Shown in pieces: positions 38,596-50,523 of a stretch of DNA of 64,000 nucleotides. Source of the stretch: Auanema rhodensis (Eukaryota > Nematoda > Chromadorea > Rhabditida > Rhabditidae). The notes under the pieces are model-generated. The model saw only the letters and a list, made by a program, of their open reading frames with translations, was not told where the DNA came from and searched no databases. Every line of letters begins with the position of its first letter. Position 1 is the stretch's first letter. Made by a program: the position numbers and the translations under genes. The stretch spans positions 1,116,001 to 1,180,000 of the forward strand of contig OZ059896.1 of NCBI GenBank assembly GCA_964057225.1, given 5' to 3'.

Positions 38596-39647
38596 TGCTA
38601 AATTATTTTGAAATTTTTCGAAAAAATTTTTGTCAAAATGTTTTTGGAAGCAATTTTGAGTGTACATGGAAACTCAACATACACTAATGCATCATTTTTC
38701 AAACGATCATAACTAATTTTTGTATTAAGCTTTTCTCAATGTAGTATAGTGCATTCGATGCGGACTTTTAAGCTGCGTCGATCTGTGTTATCAGATTTGC
38801 GCTAGCTTAAAAATGCACCGAGATATTAACTGATATAAGTTCACACTTATATCCTCGATTTTCACCCTGAAGAATTAATTTTTTCGTTGAATAACATTGT
38901 CCATCGTTTTTGCCTTGAAAGAAGGAATCTAAAAACATCTACTTTTTGCTAAATTATTTTGAAATTTTTCGAAAAAATTTTTGTCAAAATGTTTTTGGAA
39001 GCAATTTTGAGTGTACATGGAAACTCAACATACACTAATGCATCATTTTTCAAACGATCATAACTAATTTTTGTATTAAGCTTTTCTCAATGTAATATAG
39101 TGCATTCGATGCGGTTTTTTAAGCTGCGTCGATCTGTGTTATCAGATTTGCGCTAGCTTAAAAATGCACCGAGATATTAACTGATATAAGTTCACACTTA
39201 TATCCTCGATTTTCACCCTGAAGAATTAATTTTTTCGTTGAATAACATTGTCCATCGTTTTTGCCTCAAAAAAAGGAATCTAAAAACATCTACTTTTTGC
39301 GAAATTATTTTGAAATTTTTCGAAAAAATTTTGTCAAAATGTTTTTGGAAGCAATGTTGAGTGTACATGGAAACTCAACATACACTAATGCATCATTTTT
39401 CAAACGATCATAACTAATTTTTGTGATGAGCGTTTCTCCATGTAATATAATGCATTCGATGCGGATTTTTAAGCTGCGTCGATCTGTGTTATCAGATTTG
39501 CGCTAGTTTAAAAATGCACCGAGATATCAACTGATATAAGTTCACACTTATATCCTCGATTTTCACCCTGAAGAATTAATTTTTTCGTTGAATAACATTG
39601 TCCATCGTTTTTGCCTTGAAAAAAGGAATCTAAAAACATCTACTTTT
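38596..39647 (+). repeat. I-J-E trimer, copy 2 (M111-M113)
   Basis: Starts: 38596, 38947, 39298. It follows copy 1 at 1052 bp, with TATTAAGC instead of TAATAAGC. The E monomer is intact here (GATGAGCG), with a private CCATGTAATATAATG and GCTAGTTT. A third I-J-E trimer lies at 54377-55428. Confidence 0.85.
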
Positions 39648-40701
39648 TGCTAAATTATTTTGAAATTTTTCGAAAAAATTTTTGTCAAAATGTTTTTGGA
39701 AGCAATTTTGAGTGTACATGGAAACTCAACATACACTAATGCATCATTTTTCAAACGATCATAACTAATTTTTGTATTAAGCTTTTCTTAATGTAGTATA
39801 GTGCATTCGATGCGGATTTTTAAACTGCTTCGATCTGTGTTATCAGATTTGCGCTAGCTTAAAAATGCACCGAGATATCAACTGATATAAGTTCACACTT
39901 ATATCCTCGATTTTCACCCTGAAGAATTAATTTTTTCGTTGAATAACATTGTCCATCGTTTTTGCCTTGAAAAAAGGAATCTAAAAACATCTACTTTTTG
40001 CTAAATTATTTTGAAATTTTTCGAAAAAATTTTTGTCAAAATGTTTTTGGAAGCAATTTTGAGTGTACATGGAAACTCAACATACACTAATGCATCATTT
40101 TTCAAACGATCATAACTAATTTTTGTATTAAGCTTTTCTTAATGTAGTATAGTGCATTCGATGCGGATTTTTAAACTGCTTCGATCTGTGTTATCAGATT
40201 TGCGCTAGCTTAAAAATGCACCGAGATATCAACTGATATAAGTTCACACTTATATCCTCGATTTTCACCCTGAAGAATTAATTTTTTCGTTGAATAACAT
40301 TGTCCATCGTTTTTGCCTTGAAAAAAGGAATCTAAAAACATCTACTTTTTGCTAAATTATTCTGAAATTTTTCGAAAAAATTTTTGTCAAAATGTTTTTG
40401 GAAGCAATTTTGAGTGTACATGGAAACTCAACATACACTAATGCATCATTTTTCAAACGATCATAACTAATTTTTGTATTAAGCTTTTCTTAATGTAGTA
40501 TAGTGCATTCGATGCGGATTTTTAAGCTGCTTCGATCTGTGTTATTAGATTTGCGCTAGCTTAAAAATGCACCGAGATATCAACCTGATATAAGTTCACA
40601 CTTATATCCTCGATTTTCACCCTGAAGAATTAATTTTTTCGTTGAATAACATTGTCCATCGTTTTTGCCTTGAAAAAAGGAATCTAAAAACATCTACTTT
40701 T
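39648..40701 (+). repeat. K-class run (M114-M116), including the only 352-bp monomer
   Basis: Starts: 39648, 39999, 40350. All have CTTTTCTTA with CTGCTTCG. M114 and M115 look identical and carry TTTTTAAACTG. M116 has an extra C in CAACCTGAT (40581-40590), making it 352 bp, and GTTATTAG. K monomers recur at 61741 and 62092. Confidence 0.85.
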
Positions 40702-42105
40702 TGCTAAATTATTTTGAAATTTTTCGAAAAAATTTTGTCAAAATGTTTTTGGAAGCAATGTTGAGTGTACATGGAAACTCAACATACACTAATGCATCAT
40801 TTTTCAAACGATCATAACTAATTTTTGTATTAAGCTTTCCTCAATGTAATATAGTGCATTCGATGCGGATTTTTAAGCTGCGTCGATCTGTGTTATTAGA
40901 TTTGCGCTAGCTTAAAAATGCACCGAGATATCAACCTGATATAAGTTCACACTTATATCCTCGATTTTCACCCTGAAGAATTAATTTTTTCGTTGAATAA
41001 CATTGTCCATCGTTTTTGCCTTGAAAAAAGGAATCTAAAAACATCTACTTTTTGCTAAATTATTTTGAAATTTTTCGAAAAAATTTTTGTCAAAATGTTT
41101 TTGGAAGCAATTTTGAGTGTACATGGAAACTCAACATACACTAATGCATCATTTTTCAAACAATCATAACTAATTTTTGTATTAAGCTTTCCTCAATGTA
41201 ATATAGTGCATTCGATGCGGAGTTTTAAGCTGCGTCGATCTGTGTTATTAGATTTGCGCTAGCTTAAAAATGCACCGAGATATCAACTGATATAAGTTCA
41301 CACTTATATCCTCGATTTTCACCCTGAAGAATTAATTTTTTCGTTGAATAACATTGTCCATCGTTTTTGCCTTGAAAAAAGGAATCTAAAAACATCTACT
41401 TTTTGCTAAATTATTTTGAAATTTTTCGAAAAAATTTTTGTCAAAATGTTTTTGGAAGCAATTTTGAGTGTACATGGAAACTCAACATACACTAATGCAT
41501 CATTTTTCAAACGATCATAACTAATTTTTGTATTAAGCTTTCCTCAATGTAATATAGTGCATTCGATGCGGATTTTTAAGCTGCGTCGATCTGTGTTATT
41601 AGATTTGCGCTAGCTTAAAAATGCACCGAGATATCAACTGATATAAGTTCACACTTATATCCTCGATTTTCACCCTGAAGAATTAATTTTTTCGTTGAAT
41701 AACATTGTCCATCGTTTTTGCCTTGAAAAAAGGAATCTAAAAACATCTACTTTTTGCTAAATTATTTTGAAATTTTTCGAAAAAATTTTTGTCAAAATGT
41801 TTTTGGAAGCAATTTTGAGTGTACATGGAAACTCAACATACACTAATGCATCATTTTTCAAACAATCATAACTAATTTTTGTATTAAGCTTTCCTCAATG
41901 TAATATAGTGCATTCGATGCGGAGTTTTAAGCTGCGTCGATCTGTGTTATTAGATTTGCGCTAGCTTAAAAATGCACCGAGATATCAACTGATATAAGTT
42001 CACACTTATATCCTCGATTTTCACCCTGAAGAATTAATTTTTTCGTTGAATAACATTGTCCATCGTTTTTGCCTTGAAAAAAGGAATCTAAAAACATCTA
42101 CTTTT
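40702..42105 (+). repeat. A-class run (M117-M120)
   Basis: Starts: 40702, 41053, 41404, 41755. All have CTTTCCTCAATGTAATATAG and GTTATTAGATTTG. M117 has an E-like head (short T run, TGTTGAG) and also carries the extra C of M116, so the two length changes cancel to 351. M118 and M120 share ACAATC and GGAGTTTTAAG, while M119 between them has ACGATC and GGATTTTT. This gives an alternating 702-bp dimer pattern. Confidence 0.85.
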
Positions 42106-43158
42106 TGCTAAATTATTTTGAAATTTTTCGAAAAAATTTTTGTCAAAATGTTTTTGGAAGCAATGTTGAGTGTACATGGAAACTCAACATACACTAATGC
42201 ATCATTTTTCAAACGATCATAACTAATTTTTGTGATGAGCGTTTCTCCATGTAGTATAATGCATTCGATGCGGATTTTTAAGCTGCGTCGATCTGTGTTA
42301 TCAGATTTGCGCTAGCTTAAAAATGCACCGAGATATCAACTGATATAAGTTCACACTTATATCCTCGATTTTCACCCTGAAGAATTAATTTTTTCGTTGA
42401 ATAACATTGTCCATCGTTTTTGCCTTGAAAGAAGGAATCTAAAAACATCTACTTTTTGCTAAATTATTTTGAAATTTTTCGAAAAAATTTTTGTCAAAAT
42501 GTTTTTGGAAGCAATTTTGAGTGTACATGGAAACTCAACATACACTAATGCATCATTTTTCAAACGATCATAACTAATTTTTGTATTAAGCTTTCCTCAA
42601 TGTAATATAGTGCATTCGATGCGGATTTTTAAGCTGCGTCGATCTGTGTTATCAGATTTGCGCTAGCTTAAAAATGCACCTAGATATCATCTGATATAAG
42701 TTCACACTTATATCCTCGATTTTCACCCTGAAGAATTAATTTTTTCGTTGAATAACATTGTCCATCGTTTTTGCCTTGAAAAAAGGAATCTAAAAACATC
42801 TACTTTTTGCTAAATTATTTTGAAATTTTTCGAAAAAATTTTTGTCAAAATGTTTTTGGAAGCAATGTTGAGTGTACATGGAAACTCAACATACACTAAT
42901 GCATCATTTTTCAAACGATCATAACTAATTTTTGTATTAAGCTTTTCTCAATGTAATATAGTGCATTCGATGCGGTTTTTTAAGCTGCGTCGATCTGTGT
43001 TATCAGATTTGCGCTAGCTTAAAAATGCACCGAGATATTAACTGATATAAGTTCACACTTATATCCTCGATTTTCACCCTGAAGAATTAATTTTTTCGTT
43101 GAATAACATTGTCCATCGTTTTTGCCTCAAAAAAAGGAATCTAAAAACATCTACTTTT
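42106..43158 (+). repeat. Right family, M121-M123 (E-prime, N, J-like)
   Basis: Starts: 42106, 42457, 42808. M121 has the E variable segment (GATGAGCG) but a full T run and a TGCTAAAT start. M122 is the first N monomer (CCTAGATATCATCTG), a class that becomes frequent after 57.5 kb. M123 is J with TGTTGAG and ends CTCAAAAAAAGG, followed by E. Confidence 0.82.
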
Positions 43159-45613
43159 TGCGAAATTATTTTGAAATTTTTCGAAAAAATTTTGTCAAAA
43201 TGTTTTTGGAAGCAATGTTGAGTGTACATGGAAACTCAACATACACTAATGCATCATTTTTCAAACGATCATAACTAATTTTTGTGATGAGCGTTTCTCC
43301 ATGTAGTATAATGCATTCGATGCGGATTTTTAAGCTGCGTCGATCTGTGTTATCAGATTTGCGCTAGCTTAAAAATGCACCGAGATATCAACTGATATAA
43401 GTTCACACTTATATCCTCGATTTTCACCCTGAAGAATTAATTTTTTCGTTGAATAACATTGTCCATCGTTTTTGCCTAGAAAGAAGGAATCTAAAAACAT
43501 CTACTTTTTGCTAAATTATTTTGAAATTTTTCGAAAAAATTTTTGTCAAAATGTTTTTGGAAGCAATTTTGAGTGTACATGGAAACTCAACATACACTAA
43601 TGCATCATTTTTCAAACGATCATAACTAATTTTTGTATTAAGCTTTTCTCAATGTAGTATAGTGCATTCGATGCGGACTTTTAAGCTGCGTCGATCTGTG
43701 TTATCAGATTTGCGCTAGCTTAAAAATGCACCGAGATATTAACTGATATAAGTTCACACTTATATCCTCGATTTTCACCCTGAAGAATTAATTTTTTCGT
43801 TGAATAACATTGTACATCGTTTTTGCCTTGAAAGAAGGAATCTAAAAACATCTACTTTTTGCTAAATTATTTTGAAATTTTTCGAAAAAATTTTTGTCAA
43901 AATGTTTTTGGAAGCAATTTTGAGTGTACATGGAAACTCAACATACACTAATGCATCATTTTTCAAACGATCATAACTAATTTTTGTATTAAGCTTTTCT
44001 CCATGTAGTATAATGCATTCGATGCGGATTTTTAAGCTGCGTCGATCTGTGTTATCAGATTTGCGCTAGCTTAAAAATGCACCGAGATATCAACTGATAT
44101 AAGTTCACACTTATATCCTCGATTTTCACCCTGAAGAATTAATTTTTTCGTTGAATAACATTGTCCATCGTTTTTGCCTTGAAAGAAGGAATCTAAAAAC
44201 ATCTACTTTTTGCTAAATTATTTTGAAATTTTTCGAAAAAATTTTTGTCAAAATGTTTTTGGAAGCAATTTTGAGTGTACATGGAAACTCAACATACACT
44301 AATGCATCATTTTTCAAACGATCATAACTAATTTTTGTATTAAGCTTTCCTCAATGTAATATAGTGCATTCGATGCGGATTTTTAAGCTGCGTCGATCTG
44401 TGTTATCAGATTTGCGCTAGCTTAAAAATGCACCGAGATATCAACTGATATAAGTTCACACTTATATCCTCGATTTTCACCCTGAAGAATTAATTTTTTC
44501 GTTGAATAACATTGTCCATCGTTTTTGCCTCGAAAAAAGGAATCTAAAAACATCTACTTTTTGCTAAATTATTTTGAAATTTTTCGAAAAAATTTTTGTC
44601 AAAATGATTTTGGAAGCAATTTTGAGTGTACATGGAAACTCAACATACACTAATGCATCATTTTTCAAACGATCATAACTAATTTTTGTATTAAGCTTTT
44701 CTTAATGTAGTATAGTGCATTCGATGCGGACTTTTAAGCTGCGTCGATCTGTGTTATCAGATTTGCGCTAGCTTAAAAATGCACCGAGATATCAACTGAT
44801 ATAAGTTCACACTTATATCCTCGATTTTCACCCTGAAGAATTAATTTTTTCGTTGAATAACATTGTCCATCGTTTTTGCCTCGAAAAAAGGAATCTAAAA
44901 ACATCTACTTTTTGCTAAATTATTTTGAAATTTTTCGAAAAAATATTTGTCAAAATGTTTTTGGAAGCAATTTTGAGTGTACATGGAAACTCAACATACA
45001 CTAATGCATCATTTTTCAAACGATCATAACTAATTTTTGTATTAAGCTTTTCTTAATGTAGTATAGTGCATTCGATGCGGACTTTTAAGCTGCGTCGATC
45101 TATGTTATCAGATTTGCGCTAGCTTAAAAATGCACCGAGATATCAACTGATATAAGTTCACACTTATATCCTCGATTTTCACCCTGAAGAATTAATTTTT
45201 TCGTTGAATAACATTGTCCATCGTTTTTGCCTTGAAAGAAGGAATCTAAAAACATCTACTTTTTGCTAAATTATTTTGAAATTTTTCGAAAAAATTTTGT
45301 CAAAATGTTTTTGGAAGCAATGTTGAGTGTACATGGAAACTCAACATACACTAATGCATCATTTTTCAAACGATCATAACTAATTTTTGTATTAAGCTTT
45401 TCTTAATGTAGTATAGTGCATTCGATGCGGACTTTTAAGCTGCGTCGATCTATGTTATCAGATTTGCGCTAGCTTAAAAATGCACCGAGATATTAACTGA
45501 TATAAGTTCACACTTATATCCTCGATTTTCACCCTGAAGAATTAATTTTTTCGTTGAATAACATTGTCCATCGTTTTTGCCTCAAAAAAAGGAATCTAAA
45601 AACATCTACTTTT
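43159..45613 (+). repeat. E-I-M HOR, copy 1, seven monomers (M124-M130), 2455 bp
   Basis: Starts: 43159, 43509, 43860, 44211, 44562, 44913, 45264. The order is E-I-M-A-C-H-H. Markers are GCCTAGAAAGAAGG ending E, TGTACATCG in I, CTTTTCTCCATG in M, AAATATTTGTC in the first H, and a short T run in the last H. M128 has a private AAAATGATTTTGG. Confidence 0.88.
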
Positions 45614-47717
45614 TGCGAAATTATTTTGAAATTTTTCGAAAAAATTTTGTCAAAATGTTTTTGGAAGCAATGTTGAGTGTACATGGAAACTCAACATACA
45701 CTAATGCATCATTTTTCAAACGATCATAACTTATTTTTGTGATGAGCGTTTCTCCATGTAGTATAATGCATTCGATGCGGATTTTTAAGCTGCGTCGATC
45801 TGTGTTATCAGATTTGCGCTAGCTTAAAAATGCACCGAGATATCAACTGATATAAGTTCACACTTATATCCTCGATTTTCACCCTGAAGAATTAATTTTT
45901 TCGTTGAATAACATTGTCCATCGTTTTTGCCTAGAAAGAAGGAATCTAAAAACATCTACTTTTTGCTAAATTATTTTGAAATTTTTCGAAAAAATTTTTG
46001 TCAAAATGTTTTTGGAAGCAATTTTGAGTGTACATGGAAACTCAACATACACTAATGCATCATTTTTCAAACGATCATAACTAATTTTTGTATTAAGCTT
46101 TTCTCAATGTAGTATAGTGCATTCGATGCGGACTTTTAAGCTGCGTCGATCTGTGTTATCAGATTTGCGCTAGCTTAAAAATGCACCGAGATATTAACTG
46201 ATATAAGTTCACACTTATATCCTCGATTTTCACCCTGAAGAATTAATTTTTTCGTTGAATAACATTGTACATTGTTTTTGCCTTGAAAGAAGGAATCTAA
46301 AAACATCTACTTTTTGCTAAATTATTTTGAAATTTTTCGAAAAAATTTTTGTCAAAATGTTTTTGGAAGCAATTTTGAGTGTACATGGAAACTCAACATA
46401 CACTAATGCATCATTTTTCAAACGATCATAACTAATTTTTGTATTAAGCTTTTCTCCATGTAGTATAATGCATTCGATGCGGATTTTTAAGCTGCGTCGA
46501 TCTGTGTTATCAGATTTGCGCTAGCTTAAAAATGCACCGAGATATCAACTGATATAAGTTCACACTTATATCCTCGATTTTCACCCTGAAGAATTAATTT
46601 TTTCGTTGAATAACATTGTCCATCGTTTTTGCCTTGAAAGAAGGAATCTAAAAACATCTACTTTTTGCTAAATTATTTTGAAATTTTTCGAAAAAATTTT
46701 TGTCAAAATGTTTTTGGAAGCAATGTTGAGTGTACATGGAAACTCAACATACACTAATGCATCATTTTTCAAACGATCATAACTAATTTTTGTATTAAGC
46801 TTTTCTTAATGTAGTATAGTGCATTCGATGCGGACTTTTAAGCTGCGTCGATCTGTGTTATCAGATTTGCGCTAGCTTAAAAATGCACCGAGATATCAAC
46901 TGATATAAGTTCACACTTATATCCTCGATTTTCACCCTGAAGAATTAATTTTTTCGTTGAATAACATTGTCCATCGTTTTTGCCTCGAAAAAAGGAATCT
47001 AAAAACATCTACTTTTTGCTAAATTATTTTGAAATTTTTCGAAAAAATATTTGTCAAAATGTTTTTGGAAGCAATTTTGAGTGTACATGGAAACTCAACA
47101 TACACTAATGCATCATTTTTCAAACGATCATAACTAATTTTTGTATTAAGCTTTTCTTAATGTAGTATAGTGCATTCGATGCGGACTTTTAAGCTGCGTC
47201 GATCTATGTTATCAGATTTGCGCTAGCTTAAAAATGCACCGAGATATCAACTGATATAAGTTCACACTTATATCCTCGATTTTCACCCTGAAGAATTAAT
47301 TTTTTCGTTGAATAACATTGTCCATCGTTTTTGCCTTGAAAGAAGGAATCTAAAAACATCTACTTTTTGCTAAATTATTTTGAAATTTTTCGAAAAAATT
47401 TTGTCAAAATGTTTTTGGAAGCAATGTTGAGTGTACATGGAAACTCAACATACACTAATGCATCATTTTTCAAACGATCATAACTAATTTTTGTATTAAG
47501 CTTTTCTTAATGTAGTATAGTGCATTCGATGCGGACTTTTAAGCTGCGTCGATCTATGTTATCAGATTTGCGCTAGCTTAAAAATGCACCGAGATATTAA
47601 CTGATATAAGTTCACACTTATATCCTCGATTTTCACCCTGAAGAATTAATTTTTTCGTTGAATAACATTGTCCATCGTTTTTGCCTCAAAAAAAGGAATC
47701 TAAAAACATCTACTTTT
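45614..47717 (+). repeat. E-I-M HOR, copy 2, six monomers (M131-M136), 2104 bp
   Basis: Starts: 45614, 45964, 46315, 46666, 47017, 47368. The order is E-I-M-C-H-H, that is copy 1 without its A monomer. It keeps GCCTAGAAAGAAGG, AAATATTTGTC and the short T run in the last H. I has TGTACATTG, a CpG-to-TpG change from copy 1 that copy 3 also shows. Confidence 0.88.
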
Positions 47718-49120
47718 TGCGAAATTATTTTGAAATTTTTCGAAAAAATTTTGTCAAAATGTTTTTGGAAGCAATGTTGAGTGTACATGGAAACTCAACA
47801 TACACTAATGCATCATTTTTCAAACGATCATAACTAATTTTTGTGATGAGCGTTTCTCCATGTAGTATAATGCATTCGATGCGGATTTTTAAGCTGCGTC
47901 GATCTGTGTTATCAGATTTGCGCTAGCTTAAAAATGCACCGAGATATCAACTGATATAAGTTCACACTTATATCCTCGATTTTCACCCTGAAGAATTAAT
48001 TTTTTCGTTGAATAACATTGTCCATCGTTTTTGCCTAGAAAGAAGGAATCTAAAAACATCTACTTTTTGCTAAATTATTTTGAAATTTTTCGAAAAAATT
48101 TTTGTCAAAATGTTTTTGGAAGCAATTTTGAGTGTACATGGAAACTCAACATACACTAATGCATCATTTTTCAAACGATCATAACTAATTTTTGTATTAA
48201 GCTTTTCTCAATGTAGTATAGTGCATTCGATGCGGACTTTTAAGCTGCGTCGATCTGTGTTATCAGATTTGCGCTAGCTTAAAAATGCACCGAGATATTA
48301 ACTGATATAAGTTCACACTTATATCCTCGATTTTCACCCTGAAGAATTAATTTTTTCGTTGAATAACATTGTACATTGTTTTTGCCTTGAAAGAAGGAAT
48401 CTAAAAACATCTACTTTTTGCTAAATTATTTTGAAATTTTTCGAAAAAATTTTTGTCAAAATGTTTTTGGAAGCAATTTTGAGTGTACATGGAAACTCAA
48501 CATACACTAATGCATCATTTTTCAAACGATCATAACTAATTTTTGTATTAAGCTTTTCTCCATGTAGTATAATGCATTCGATGCGGATTTTTAAGCTGCG
48601 TCGATCTGTGTTATCAGATTTGCGCTAGCTTAAAAATGCACCGAGATATCAACTGATATAAGTTCACACTTATATCCTCGATTTTCACCCTGAAGAATTA
48701 ATTTTTTCGTTGAATAACATTGTCCATCGTTTTTGCCTTGAAAGAAGGAATCTAAAAACATCTACTTTTTGCTAAATTATTTTGAAATTTTTCGAAAAAA
48801 TTTTTGTCAAAATGTTTTTGGAAGCAATTTTGAGTGTACATGGAAACTCAACATACACTAATGCATCATTTTTCAAACGATCATAACTAATTTTTGTATT
48901 AAGCTTTCCTCAATGTAATATAGTGCATTCGATGCGGATTTTTAAGCTGCGTCGATCTGTGTTATCAGATTTGCGCTAGCTTAAAAATGCACCGAGATAT
49001 CAACTGATATAAGTTCACACTTATATCCTCGATTTTCACCCTGAAGAATTAATTTTTTCGTTGAATAACATTGTCCATCGTTTTTGCCTCGAAAAAAGGA
49101 ATCTAAAAACATCTACTTTT
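47718..49120 (+). repeat. E-I-M HOR, copy 3, four monomers (M137-M140)
   Basis: Starts: 47718, 48068, 48419, 48770. The order is E-I-M-A, then the pattern passes into the H-G-H-E block. It shares TGTACATTG with copy 2 but has the A monomer of copy 1, so it combines the two states. Confidence 0.87.
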
Positions 49121-50523
49121 TGCTAAATTATTTTGAAATTTTTCGAAAAAATTTTTGTCAAAATGTTTTTGGAAGCAATTTTGAGTGTACATGGAAACTC
49201 AACATACACTAATGCATCATTTTTCAAACGATCATAACTAATTTTTGTATTAAGCTTTTCTTAATGTAGTATAGTGCATTCGATGCGGACTTTTAAGCTG
49301 CGTCGATCTATGTTATCAGATTTGCGCTAGCTTAAAAATGCACCGAGATATTAACTGATATAAGTTCACACTTATATCCTCGATTTTCACCCTGAAGAAT
49401 TAATTTTTTCGTTGAATAACATTGTCCATCGTTTTTGCCTTGAAAAAAGGAATCTAAAAACATCTACTTTTTGCTAAATTATTTTGAAATTTTTCGAAAA
49501 AATTTTTGTCAAAATGTTTTTGGAAGCAATTTTGAGTGTACATGGAAACTCAACATACACTAATGCATCATTTTTCAAACGATCATAACTAATTTTTGTA
49601 TTGAGCGTTTCTTAATGTATTATAGTGCATTCGATGCGGATTTTTAAGCTGCTTCGATCTGTGTTATCAGATTTGCGCTAGCTTAAAAATGCACCGAGAT
49701 ATCAACTGATATAAGTTCACACTTATATCCTCGATTTTCACCCTGAAGAATTAATTTTTTCGTTGAATAACATTGTCCATCGTTTTTGCCTCGAAAAAAG
49801 GAATCTAAAAACATCTACTTTTTGCTAAATTATTTTGAAATTTTTCGAAAAAATTTTTGTCAAAATGTTTTTGGAAACAATTTTGAGTGTACATGGAAAC
49901 TCAACATACACTAATGCATCATTTTTCAAACGATCATAACTAATTTTTGTATTAAGCTTTTCTTAATGTAGTATAGTGCATTCGATGCGGACTTTTAAGC
50001 TGCGTCGATCTATGTTATCAGATTTGCGCTAGCTTAAAAATGCACCGAGATATTAACTGATATAAGTTCACACTTATATCCTCGATTTTCACCCTGAAGA
50101 ATTAATTTTTTCGTTGAATAACATTGTCCATCGTTTTTGCCTCAAAAAAAGGAATCTAAAAACATCTACTTTTTGCGAAATTATTTTGAAATTTTTCGAA
50201 AAAATTTTGTCAAAATGTTTTTGGAAGCAATGTTGAGTGTACATGGAAACTCAACATACACTAATGCATCATTTTTCAAACGATCATAACTAATTTTTGT
50301 GATGAGCGTTTCTCCATGTAGTATAATGCATTCGATGCGGATTTTTAAGCTGCGTCGATCTGTGTTATCAGATTTGCGCTAGCTTAAAAATGCACCGAGA
50401 TATCAACTGATATAAGTTCACACTTATATCCTCGATTTTCACCCTGAAGAATTAATTTTTTCGTTGAATAACATTGTCCATCGTTTTTGCCTTGAAAGAA
50501 GGAATCTAAAAACATCTACTTTT
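49121..50523 (+). repeat. H-G-H-E block (M141-M144), copy of 36141-37543
   Basis: Starts: 49121, 49472, 49823, 50174. The order and end variants match M104-M107: H ending CTTGAAAAAAGG, G ending CTCGAAAAAAGG, H ending CTCAAAAAAAGG, E ending CTTGAAAGAAGG. The two blocks start 12980 bp apart and have different neighbours on the right. M143 has a private GGAAACAATT. Confidence 0.87.
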
